Below, piece by piece: positions 40,871-47,677 of a DNA stretch of 47,677 nucleotides. The stretch spans positions 1-47,677 of the forward strand of contig NZ_NASZ01000027.1 of the NCBI RefSeq assembly GCF_014596575.1. Direction: 5' to 3'. The translations under genes were made by a program, and so were the position numbers. Source of the DNA: Flavobacterium pokkalii (GTDB lineage Bacteria > Bacteroidota > Bacteroidia > Flavobacteriales > Flavobacteriaceae). Positions within the stretch are counted from its first letter, which is position 1; every line of letters starts with the position of its first letter. The notes under the pieces are model-generated. The model was given only the letters and a program-made list of their open reading frames with translations. It was not told the origin of the DNA and made no database searches.

Positions 40871-41782
40871 ATGAAAAAAATAGTTTTGTTCTCGTTTGTC
40901 TTTAGTTTTTTTGCGGTTATTTTTTTTATTTCCTGCAAAGATTCAAGCCTAAAAAAAGATAAGGAGACTATTCTTAAAGGAAAGGTTACTCTTTTAGTAG
41001 ATGAAACCGTAAAACCTTTAATTGAAGATCAGATTGCTGTTTTTGAAAGTACCTATAATGCTAAAATTACCCTTGTGGCAAAATCTGAAAAAGAGCTGTT
41101 GCAATCGTTTTTAAAAGATACTTCGGGCGTGGTGGTTTTGTCAAGACCATTAGATGAAAGTGAGACAAAATATTTTGAGCAATCTAAAATCAAGCCTCGA
41201 ACTACAAAATTTGCTACCGATGCAATAACCTTTATTTCGAACAAGAAAGATTCGGATACTTTGGTTGCTTTAAAAGAAGTGATTTCTTTTTTAAAGGGAG
41301 GAGCTGATTCGAAAATAAAAGCTTTAGTATTTGATAATCCTAATTCAAGTACGGTTCGTTATTTGACACAGCTTGCAAAAATTAATGAGCTGCCTCAAAC
41401 CGGTGTTTATTCTTTTAAATCGAATGAAGAAGTGGTCAAGTTTGTTTCGGAAAATGAAGGGATGATTGGGGTAGTAGGTGTTAATTGGTTGTTGCAACCT
41501 ACAGAAAATATTAGAAAATATTTAACTAATATTAACGTATTAAGCGTTGAAGGTTTGGATAAAAATGCTTATTTTGCGCCAACTCAGAACAACCTGGCTG
41601 AGGGAACATACCCTTTGGCACGTGATTTGTTTATTATAAATTGTCAGGGGTCTTCCGGTTTAGGGATGGGATTCTCTTCTTTTTTAGCCGGTGAAATTGG
41701 TCAAAGAATTGTTTTGAAATCGGGAATGTTGCCTTCGACAATGCCAAGTAGAAAAATCATGATTAAAAGTAGGATAAAATAG
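40871..41782 (+). CDS. PstS-like substrate-binding lipoprotein
   Basis: The 303-residue protein has a lipoprotein signal with lipobox F-I-S-C (Cys22), followed by a type-2 periplasmic binding fold like PstS: T-L-L-V-D-E, V-L-S-R-P-L, and N-P-N-S-S-T-V-R-Y where the phosphate-loop Ser/Thr residues sit. No ABC permease or ATPase gene is adjacent, and the ligand is not assured to be phosphate. Its place inside a TonB operon suggests a link to outer-membrane uptake or phosphate sensing. It follows the small membrane gene by two bases. Confidence 0.82.
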   Translation: MKKIVLFSFVFSFFAVIFFISCKDSSLKKDKETILKGKVTLLVDETVKPLIEDQIAVFESTYNAKITLVAKSEKELLQSFLKDTSGVVVLSRPLDESETKYFEQSKIKPRTTKFATDAITFISNKKDSDTLVALKEVISFLKGGADSKIKALVFDNPNSSTVRYLTQLAKINELPQTGVYSFKSNEEVVKFVSENEGMIGVVGVNWLLQPTENIRKYLTNINVLSVEGLDKNAYFAPTQNNLAEGTYPLARDLFIINCQGSSGLGMGFSSFLAGEIGQRIVLKSGMLPSTMPSRKIMIKSRIK

Positions 41783-41829
41783 TTAAGAGAAACGAATTAA
41801 TGAAAATGAATCAATTAAATAAAGTTACA

Positions 41830-43500
41830 ATGAACAAATTTAAAATTTTAAGTGTTGCATTTTTTGCTTCCGCTTCTGTTTTGCAGGCGCAAAGTATTGA
41901 TGAAGTTAAGAAGCAAATTGATGCAGAACAATTTCAAAATGCTAAGACTTCTTTAAAATCAATTATAAAATCAAACCCTTCTGAGGGAAAAGCTTATTTT
42001 CTTTTAGGTAATATTTATTTGAATCAAAGTGTAATCGATTCGGCTAAAATTACATATGACCAAGGTTTGAAAGCTAAGGACGATGCTTATTTTAATAACA
42101 TTGGATTAGGGCAAATTGATTTAGAGAAAAATGATTTAGCGGCTGCAAAGGCTAAGTTTGAATCAGTGAAAAGTGAAATGCGTAAGAAAGATTTCGAGGA
42201 GTATGTATATATTGCAAGAGCTTATATGAATAATTCCCATCCTGATTACAAAGCAGCTTTGGCAACTTTGGAATTAGCAAAAGAGAAGAATGGTTCTGAA
42301 CCACAGGTGCTTTTAGCTTTTGGAGATGCTTACTATGGTGATAAAAATCAAAATCAGGCATTTATCTCATATCGTAATGCATTTCAGGCTGACAATTCTT
42401 TACTTAGAGCGAAAGTGCAGTTAGGAGTTTTATTGAAAGGAGCAAAAGCTTATAAAGAAGCTGTTGATGCTTACAATGAGGTAATTGCTTTAAATCCAAA
42501 TTATGCGCCGGTTTATAGAGAATTAGCTGAAACCTATTATTACTGGGCATTAAATGTTCCTGGACGTTATGATCAATATATCAAGGAAGCCTTGTCTTAT
42601 TATGAAAAATACATGTCAAAGACTGATTATTCTTTAGCTTCCCGTATGCGTCATGCTGATTTCTTAATCTTGGCTAAAGATTATAAAGCATTAGAAATTG
42701 AGGCCAATAAAATGAAAGAATTGGATAATGTTAATCCTAGAATTTTACGTTATTTAGGTTATGCTGCTTTTGAAAATGGACATAATGAGGATGCTATAGC
42801 TTCTTTGCAAAAATTTATCGATAATCCAGCGAATAAAGTTATCTCTTTAGATTATTTGTATTTAGGTAAGGCTAAAATCAAAAAAGGAACTATTGACGAT
42901 GGAACTGCAATTGACCCTGTTTTGTATGCTGAAGGGGTTGCACTTATTAAAAAAGCGGTTGAATTAGAGCCTTCTGTTGCTGATGGTTTAGGTGATTTAG
43001 GAAAAGAATACTATGAGAAAAAAATGTTCAAAGAGGCTGCAGCAATCTTAGAAATTGCAACTTCTTACAAAGAAAGCAGAACATTCTTAATTGATAACTA
43101 TTATTTAGGGAATTCAATTTATTTTGATAACGCTGGTAAACCTGTAGCTGAAAGAGATACTATTGCATTGAAAAAAGCTGATATTGCTTATGGAAATGTA
43201 TTAGAAGCTTCTCCTGAAACAGTTGATGCTTATGTGTCACGTGCAAGAACAAATAGTTTGTTAGAAGATGATCAGGCAATGATTAAATACTATCAGGAAT
43301 ACATTGATCATGTTACTGCTAAAGGAGCTGAAGAGTTGGCTAAGCCTACTGTAAAAGCTAAATTAGTTGAGGCTTATAGCACTATGGGGGCAGGTTATGC
43401 TAACTTTGATAAAGCAAAAGCGATTGAACATTTTAATAAAGCTCTTGCTATCGATCCTGCCAATCAATATGCAATTCAGGCATTGAAAACGCTTCAATAA
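41830..43500 (+). CDS. Periplasmic tetratricopeptide-repeat protein
   Basis: About 556 residues. The ATG at 41830 gives a clean signal peptide (M-N-K-F-K-I-L-S-V-A-F-F-A-S-A, cleaved near L-Q-A-Q), so it is preferred to the ATG 30 bases upstream. The rest consists of about twelve TPR-type helix pairs with the A-x-x-x-Y/F and P-spacing marks, such as A-Y-F-L-L-G-N-I-Y and the C-terminal A-I-E-H-F-N-K-A-L-A-I-D-P. It would act as a protein-interaction scaffold in the periplasm. It closes the exbB-tonB operon and is followed by a strong terminator. Confidence 0.88.
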   Translation: MNKFKILSVAFFASASVLQAQSIDEVKKQIDAEQFQNAKTSLKSIIKSNPSEGKAYFLLGNIYLNQSVIDSAKITYDQGLKAKDDAYFNNIGLGQIDLEKNDLAAAKAKFESVKSEMRKKDFEEYVYIARAYMNNSHPDYKAALATLELAKEKNGSEPQVLLAFGDAYYGDKNQNQAFISYRNAFQADNSLLRAKVQLGVLLKGAKAYKEAVDAYNEVIALNPNYAPVYRELAETYYYWALNVPGRYDQYIKEALSYYEKYMSKTDYSLASRMRHADFLILAKDYKALEIEANKMKELDNVNPRILRYLGYAAFENGHNEDAIASLQKFIDNPANKVISLDYLYLGKAKIKKGTIDDGTAIDPVLYAEGVALIKKAVELEPSVADGLGDLGKEYYEKKMFKEAAAILEIATSYKESRTFLIDNYYLGNSIYFDNAGKPVAERDTIALKKADIAYGNVLEASPETVDAYVSRARTNSLLEDDQAMIKYYQEYIDHVTAKGAEELAKPTVKAKLVEAYSTMGAGYANFDKAKAIEHFNKALAIDPANQYAIQALKTLQ

Positions 43501-43519
43501 TTGAATGATAGAATAGAAT

Positions 43520-43548
43520 AAAAAGCCGGTTTTTGCCGGCTTTTTTTT
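43520..43548 (+). terminator. Terminator of the exbB-tonB operon
   Basis: AAAAGCCGG (43521-43529) pairs with CCGGCTTTT (43536-43544) around a T-rich loop, followed by an eight-base T-run. Confidence 0.93.
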
Positions 43549-43574
43549 ATGGGCTTTTGTTAAGCTAATGATAA

Positions 43575-43608
43575 ATTGAGTAATCTCTTTACAAATTAGT
43601 TATCTTTG
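43575..43608 (+). promoter_or_regulatory. Promoter of queE
   Basis: ATTG at 43575-43578 and TATCTTTG at 43601-43608 are 22 bases apart, 17 bases before the queE start. The -7 element is a full match, the spacing is at the long end. Confidence 0.6.
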
Positions 43609-43625
43609 CAGCCTAAATTATCAAA

Positions 43626-44258
43626 ATGTTAGCAAAAGAAATTCAATTAGAAGTAAATAAAGGGGCTATGTTGCCTTTGATGGAAGAGTTTTATACGATT
43701 CAGGGGGAAGGCTTTCATACAGGAACCGCTGCTTATTTTATTAGAATTGGAGGTTGCGATGTGGGATGTCATTGGTGTGATGTCAAAGAAAGCTGGAATG
43801 CCGAATTGCATCCTCCTACAAAAATTAATCAGATTGTTGATAATGCAGCTAAATATGCCGATACGATTGTGATTACCGGTGGTGAGCCTTTGATGTGGGA
43901 TATGGGATTGTTAACTTCAAGTTTGAAAGAGAAAAATTTAAAGGTACACATTGAAACTTCCGGAGCTTATCCTTTGTCGGGAACCTGGGATTGGATTTGT
44001 CTTTCGCCTAAAAAGAATAAATTACCTACTGATACCGTTTATGCAAATGCGGATGAGTTAAAAGTGATTATTTATAACAAGCATGATTTTATTTTTGCGG
44101 AAGAACAAGCGGAAAAAGTAAATAAAAAAGCTAAATTGTTTTTACAGCCGGAATGGAGTAAAAAGGAAGAAATGACTCCGTTGATTGTTGATTATGTTAT
44201 GAATAATCCAAAATGGAGGGTTTCATTACAAACACATAAGTATTTAAATATTCCTTAG
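43626..44258 (+). CDS. queE: 7-carboxy-7-deazaguanine synthase
   Basis: This 210-residue radical-SAM enzyme makes the deazaguanine core of queuosine. The cluster-binding C-x3-C-x2-C is present in G-C-D-V-G-C-H-W-C (about 38-46), preceded by the substrate motif Y-T-I-Q-G-E-G-F-H-T-G, and followed by T-G-G-E-P-L. The length fits the family. The next gene, a TonB-domain protein, begins two bases after the stop, so the two are cotranscribed although they have no obvious functional link. Confidence 0.95.
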   Translation: MLAKEIQLEVNKGAMLPLMEEFYTIQGEGFHTGTAAYFIRIGGCDVGCHWCDVKESWNAELHPPTKINQIVDNAAKYADTIVITGGEPLMWDMGLLTSSLKEKNLKVHIETSGAYPLSGTWDWICLSPKKNKLPTDTVYANADELKVIIYNKHDFIFAEEQAEKVNKKAKLFLQPEWSKKEEMTPLIVDYVMNNPKWRVSLQTHKYLNIP

Positions 44259-44260
44259 TT

Positions 44261-44653
44261 ATGAATAAAATATTATTTTTAATTGTTTTTATTTGTTTTA
44301 GTCAAATTTCTTTAGGGCAAGAAACAGAACAAGATAATAATTTCTTAGTTAATAAAGAAAAGATGGATGTTGTTCCTATTTCTACCAAAGGAACTAAGTT
44401 ATATGAATATATTGGGAGAAACTATCGTGTTCCTGATGTGCGAGGTTTGAAAGGTAAGGTAGTTGTTAATTTTGTCATTGATGAGAACGGAAATATTGGT
44501 GATTTTAATATTGTTCAAGATATAGGGCATGGAGCAGCAGAAGAATTAATTAGAGTTTTAAAGACAACTCAGGGTAAATGGAAAGCTGGAATTAAAGATG
44601 GTAAACCAATTAAAGTGCTTTATTCTTGTCCTTTGTCGATTGGGGGAGTATAA
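44261..44653 (+). CDS. Unanchored TonB C-terminal-domain protein
   Basis: The 130-residue product has a signal peptide (hydrophobic 3-17, cleavage near L-G-Q-E) and then almost only a TonB C-terminal domain (about 45-128; Y-I-G-R-N-Y-R-V-P, G-K-V-V-V-N-F-V-I-D-E-N-G, I-K-V-L-Y-S-C-P-L-S-I). It lacks the membrane helix and Pro-rich spacer of a working TonB. The domain is close to the corresponding part of the full TonB at 39826-40638, for instance in R-x-x-D/E-x-x-G-L-K-G-K-V. It may bind TonB boxes or envelope partners in the periplasm. It is coupled to queE with a two-base gap. Confidence 0.85.
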   Translation: MNKILFLIVFICFSQISLGQETEQDNNFLVNKEKMDVVPISTKGTKLYEYIGRNYRVPDVRGLKGKVVVNFVIDENGNIGDFNIVQDIGHGAAEELIRVLKTTQGKWKAGIKDGKPIKVLYSCPLSIGGV

Positions 44654-44656
44654 TAA

Positions 44657-44702
44657 AAAAACACAAAAGCAAAAACTAGAATTGTTTTGTTTTTGTGTTT
44701 TT
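44657..44702. terminator. Terminator between TonB-domain gene and methyltransferase gene
   Basis: An 18-bp A/T-rich stem (44657-44674 with 44685-44702, one G-U) with a short loop and T-run. Converging genes flank it. Confidence 0.8.
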
Positions 44703-44704
44703 AT

Positions 44705-45409
44705 TTAGAAGCTAAGTTTGGCTAAATAATCATAATGTTCTCCTTCTAGAATCAATTCGCATTGAAATCCATTGGCAATAGCAGCATTTTGTAAAGTGTT
44801 GTAATCTAAATAAAGCCAGGGAAAACTGTCTTCGGTTTCACCTTTGTACTGAATTGTGAATTCTAACTCTCCGTAATAAGAATTTGCCGGAACTTCAAAG
44901 GCGCCATCTTCATCTTCGTCAAACATATAAATGATATCGGAACTGTCAATTAAAATTTGTCCTCCTGGATTTAATAGAGATTTTAGCTTTTGCAGAAATT
45001 TTGGGGTGTTTTTCAGCGTGCCAAAAATTCCGGTTCCATTCATAAGAAGTAAAATGGTATCGAATTTTTCGTTTTCTAAAGTTAAAATGTCCTGAACTTT
45101 TACTTTCTGAATACCTCTGAGTTCACATGCTTTGATTGCGTTTGATGAAATATCAATCGCAGTTATATCAAGTAGCTTTTTATTTTGGAGATATAAACTA
45201 TGACTTCCTGCACCGCAACCCACATCTAAAGTTTTTCCTTTAGCTAATTCCAGAGCTTTTTGTTCTATAGAAGGCATTTCTTCAAAAGTTCGAAACAAAT
45301 AAGCAACACTCATTTCATCTTCTTCTGAAATGTTAGTTTCAGTAATAAGATTTTCGGGTTTATTGTTGGTTTGATAATCAAGAATAGCTTTGCCAAATAG
45401 GTCTTTCAT
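44705..45409 (-). CDS. Class I SAM-dependent methyltransferase
   Basis: This 234-residue protein has the SAM-binding motif I L-D-V-G-C-G-A-G-S-H-S-L at about 60-71, motif II I-T-A-I-D-I-S near 83 and a post-motif L-L-M-N-G-T-G-I-F. The C-terminal half contains an acidic loop (D-E-D-E-D-G-A-F). The substrate cannot be told from the sequence; small-molecule methyltransferases of this size are common in the phylum. It is a single minus-strand gene divergent from the YkgJ-type gene. Confidence 0.85.
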   Translation of the reverse strand: MKDLFGKAILDYQTNNKPENLITETNISEEDEMSVAYLFRTFEEMPSIEQKALELAKGKTLDVGCGAGSHSLYLQNKKLLDITAIDISSNAIKACELRGIQKVKVQDILTLENEKFDTILLLMNGTGIFGTLKNTPKFLQKLKSLLNPGGQILIDSSDIIYMFDEDEDGAFEVPANSYYGELEFTIQYKGETEDSFPWLYLDYNTLQNAAIANGFQCELILEGEHYDYLAKLSF

Positions 45410-45451
45410 AATGTTTATTAGCTTTGATGATAATTTGTTTCCTGATTTGAG

Positions 45452-45459
45452 TAATTTTG
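45452..45459 (+). promoter_or_regulatory. -7 element of the YkgJ-type gene
   Basis: TAATTTTG matches TAnnTTTG in full, 33 bases before the start codon. No TTTG lies at the usual distance upstream. Confidence 0.45.
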
Positions 45460-45492
45460 TGCTGTTGTTTTAATTATTAGCAAAAATCATAA

Positions 45493-45990
45493 ATGCTCAA
45501 GCCTTCTTTAAACGAACTCGGAAAATTAGCCAAAGATAAGCAAGTTGAAAACAAAAAGTATTTTGATAAGCTTAAAAAGAAAACACCTAAGAATTTAGAT
45601 TATATCATGCAGGATTTGCATGATGCCGAATTTAAAAAAACAGATTGTTTATCATGTGCAAATTGTTGTAAAACGACCGGTCCGTTGTTTACTTCTGCCG
45701 ATATTGAACGGATTTCAAAACATTTGCGACAAAAACCACAGCAATTTATTGATCAGTATTTGCGTATTGATGAGGATAATGATTGTGTTTTACAAAAATT
45801 ACCCTGCACTTTTTTAGATACTGATAATACTTGTTTTATTTATGACGTCAGACCAAAAGCCTGTAGAGAGTTTCCGCATACTGACAGAAAAAAGTTTCAG
45901 CAGATTACTGATATTACATTAAAAAATATTCCTGTTTGTCCGGCTGTTTATAACATTGTGGAGGAAATGAAACGAAAATTACCTTTGTAA
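45493..45990 (+). CDS. YkgJ-family cysteine-cluster protein (putative Fe-S/zinc protein)
   Basis: This 165-residue protein has the family cysteine set: C-x2-C-x2-C-C near 53-59 (C-L-S-C-A-N-C-C), then single cysteines in D-C-V-L, P-C-T-F-L, N-T-C-F-I-Y, K-A-C-R-E-F-P and a last P-V-C-P. The R-P-x-x-C-R-E-F-P-H motif is the YkgJ/UPF0153 signature. The family is thought to bind zinc or an iron-sulfur cluster; the function is not established. It has its own -7 element and is a stand-alone gene. Confidence 0.85.
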   Translation: MLKPSLNELGKLAKDKQVENKKYFDKLKKKTPKNLDYIMQDLHDAEFKKTDCLSCANCCKTTGPLFTSADIERISKHLRQKPQQFIDQYLRIDEDNDCVLQKLPCTFLDTDNTCFIYDVRPKACREFPHTDRKKFQQITDITLKNIPVCPAVYNIVEEMKRKLPL

Positions 45991-46033
45991 TTAAATAGTG
46001 TGTTGTCTTTTTAGAATAAGTAGTAAAGGCTTG

Positions 46034-46065
46034 TTGGTAAAAGCAATAATAAAACTGTATTTTTG
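46034..46065 (+). promoter_or_regulatory. Promoter of the ABC permease gene
   Basis: TTG at 46034-46036 and TATTTTTG at 46058-46065 are 21 bases apart. The start point near 46072 leaves a 19-base leader, which supports the TTG start codon at 46091. Confidence 0.55.
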
Positions 46066-46090
46066 AGCTTCAACTTTCAAATTAAATCAC

Positions 46091-47326
46091 TTGAATTTAG
46101 AATACTTCATTGCGAAACGTCTCATTACTGCTAAAAATAATAAAAGCAGTATTTCGGCACCTATTATAAAAATTGCTATATCGGCAATTTCTATCGGTAT
46201 GGTTATGATGATTGTTTCTGTTGCAACAGGAATTGGACTGCAGCAAAAGATTAGAGAGAAAATATCGGCATTTAACGGGCATATCATTATTGCTAATTAT
46301 GACAATAATCAGTCCGATGCTACTTTAGTTCCTGTTTCTAAAAATCAAAAATTTTACCCTAAGTTTAATTCGGTCCCTGAGGTAAGCCATATTCAGGCTG
46401 TTGCCAGTAAAGCTGGGATTATTAGAACCGCCGAAGCTTTTGAAGGAATAGTTTTTAAAGGTGTAGGGACAGATTATAAGTGGGATAATATTAAGGAGTA
46501 TTTGGTTTCCGGAAGATTGCCAGATGTTTCGGGGCAATTAAATCCTGAAGTGGTTATTTCTCAATATTTGGCTAATAGGTTAAAATTAAAAGTTGGAGAT
46601 GGTTTTAATACCTTTTTTATGAAAGAGGGGCAAAGTAAATTGCCAAATGTTAGACGATTTAAAATTGTGGGTATTTTTAATTCCGGTTTCCAGGAATTTG
46701 ATGCTTCTTTTGTTTTGGGAGATATCAGGCATATTCAGAGGATTAATAAGTGGAAAACGGATCAGGTAGGAGCTTTTGAGGTTTTTGTAAATGATTTTGA
46801 TAATATAAAAACGGTTGGAGAGCAGGTTTATCAACATTCCGGTTCAACTTTGGATTCTCAAACAATTGTCGAAAGATATAGTTATATATTCGAATGGCTT
46901 CAGTTGTTTGACTTTAATATTGTGGTAATTCTTATTGTGATGATTTTGGTGGCAACCATAAATATGGTAGTAGCTTTATTAGTGCTTATTTTGGAACGAA
47001 CACAAATGATTGGGATTCTAAAAGCTTTGGGTGCGAGTAATTGGTCTATTAGAAAAACGTTTTTGTATAATGCGTCTTATTTAATTTATCGCGGATTGTT
47101 TTGGGGGAATTTAATAGGTATAGGTATTTTGTTAATTCAAAAGTATTTTGGAGTTGTTCATCTTAATCCTGAAAATTATTATGTAAACGAGGCACCGGTC
47201 TATATAAATGTCTTTTATATAATATTGTTGAATGTGTTGACGGTTGCTGTTTGTTTTCTGGTTTTATTGATTCCTTCTTATATTATTACTAAAATTACTC
47301 CGGTTAAAGCGATACGTTTCGATTAG
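46091..47326 (+). CDS. ABC transporter permease, FtsX/LolC-LolE type
   Basis: This 411-residue permease of the MacB/FtsX superfamily has an N-terminal amphipathic stretch M-N-L-E-Y-F-I-A-K-R-L typical of LolC/LolE, a first membrane helix (about 25-48), a periplasmic domain of about 220 residues, and three membrane helices near the C-terminus (about 275-300, 325-350, 368-395). It fits the lipoprotein-releasing (LolCE) or the related macrolide-type permeases. The start is TTG, because no ATG is available near the conserved N-terminus and the promoter spacing agrees. The ATP-binding partner is not in the window. Confidence 0.86.
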   Translation: MNLEYFIAKRLITAKNNKSSISAPIIKIAISAISIGMVMMIVSVATGIGLQQKIREKISAFNGHIIIANYDNNQSDATLVPVSKNQKFYPKFNSVPEVSHIQAVASKAGIIRTAEAFEGIVFKGVGTDYKWDNIKEYLVSGRLPDVSGQLNPEVVISQYLANRLKLKVGDGFNTFFMKEGQSKLPNVRRFKIVGIFNSGFQEFDASFVLGDIRHIQRINKWKTDQVGAFEVFVNDFDNIKTVGEQVYQHSGSTLDSQTIVERYSYIFEWLQLFDFNIVVILIVMILVATINMVVALLVLILERTQMIGILKALGASNWSIRKTFLYNASYLIYRGLFWGNLIGIGILLIQKYFGVVHLNPENYYVNEAPVYINVFYIILLNVLTVAVCFLVLLIPSYIITKITPVKAIRFD

Positions 47327-47348
47327 GTGAGTTTTGTTTAAATAGATT

Positions 47349-47389
47349 AAGAGACTTTAATGGTTGAAAACTGTTTTGGTCTCTTTTTT
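47349..47389 (+). terminator. Terminator after the ABC permease gene
   Basis: AAGAGAC (47349-47355) pairs with GTCTCTT (47379-47385), with an inner GGTT/AACT pairing and a T-run after the stem. Confidence 0.75.
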
Positions 47390-47390
47390 G

Positions 47391-47556
47391 TTAGAAGCAT
47401 CTCGGTAGCTATCAGGCTTCGTGGTTTCTTTGCGTCCTTTGTGTCTAAATCGATTTAAAACCTTCCAAATTCCTACAAACATAAAAAGCTTCAAAATAGA
47501 AAAGCTTTGTTATCAGGTTGTTAAAAAATAGTTAGTAAAATAGTTGGTAAAAGGTA
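47391..47556. other. Non-coding right-hand spacer with repeat-like words
   Basis: The 351 bases after the permease gene have no gene. Between the terminator and the promoter at the edge there is a TTTCTTTGCGTCCTTTGTGTC word that looks like the dispersed flavobacterial intergenic repeats, and an AAAGCTT/AAGCTTT hairpin around 47485-47507. Nothing else is seen. Confidence 0.45.
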
Positions 47557-47586
47557 TTGTGTAATTGAATAAAGGTGCTACTTTTG
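47557..47586 (+). promoter_or_regulatory. Strong promoter for a transcript leaving the window
   Basis: TTG at 47557-47559 and TACTTTTG at 47579-47586 have 19-base spacing, with an additional ATTG 11 bases before the -7 element. No start codon with a long frame follows by the end of the window, about 90 bases on. The comparatively GC-rich start of the transcript (CACCCGCAACAGCG) would suit a stable-RNA operon, which is inference. Confidence 0.6.
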
Positions 47587-47677
47587 CACCCGCAACAGCG
47601 AAAACGTTCTAAGAAACATACTGAAAAACGGATTAATATTTAAGAAGAAATTTTTAAAAATAAAGTTTGGAGGTTGA

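Overview
The window is a chromosomal segment of a gliding-type member of the Flavobacteriaceae, most probably Flavobacterium. The sequence is AT-rich. Its promoters have the Bacteroidetes form (TTTG or TTG, about 19 bases, TAnnTTTG), and Shine-Dalgarno sites are largely absent. GldA (gliding motility), an ExbB-ExbD-ExbD-TonB set and a two-piece MetH all fit. Nothing seen suggests a plasmid, prophage, insertion sequence or CRISPR array, and no tRNA or rRNA gene was recognised inside the window.

Layout. 1-2.2 kb: outer-membrane barrel protein, Rrf2 regulator and a TauE/SafE exporter. 2.5-9.5 kb: sulfate assimilation (cysH, cysD, cysN, sulfite reductase with an extra C-terminal HEPN-like domain, siroheme dehydrogenase, flavin reductase). 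A 25-base site in front of cysH recurs in front of the exporter with 19 of 25 bases identical, which suggests one sulfur regulon, perhaps under the nearby Rrf2 protein. 9.5-14.9 kb: methionine synthesis, with MetH split into a homocysteine-binding protein and a folate/B12/activation protein, then metF; the spacers here are packed with hairpin repeats. 15.0-15.9 kb: gldA on the minus strand. 16.0-20.3 kb: Phe/Tyr operon (pheA, aminotransferase, tyrA, DAHP synthase-chorismate mutase), preceded by an apparent ribosome-mediated attenuator: an 18-residue leader peptide with 6 Phe and 2 Tyr, a terminator hairpin, and a competing 8-bp antiterminator pairing.

20.5-30.1 kb: housekeeping genes rsgA, dtd, mazG-like, aroA and queA. 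Between dtd and mazG-like lies a 5-kb block of different character: an 804-residue alpha-oxoamine synthase fused to an acyltransferase-like half, two tandem SpoIIAA/STAS-like small proteins, and a soluble HAMP-type hybrid histidine kinase. It may be a lipid-synthesis or small-molecule signalling module. 30.2-37.4 kb: SIMPL-domain protein, kynureninase and kynurenine 3-monooxygenase flanking an unrecognised 607-residue probable TIM-barrel protein with clustered cysteines, and a HerA-like ATPase. 37.7-43.5 kb: exbB-exbD-exbD-tonB, a 76-residue membrane protein, a PstS-like lipoprotein and a TPR protein, apparently one transcription unit. 43.6-47.3 kb: queE with an unanchored TonB C-terminal-domain protein, a methyltransferase, a YkgJ-type cysteine-cluster protein and a LolC/E-type ABC permease. 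The right edge carries a strong promoter for a gene outside the window.

The findings judged most worth following are the Phe-leader attenuator, the synthase/STAS/kinase block and the shared sulfur operator. Family assignments come from reading motifs; no database search was possible.
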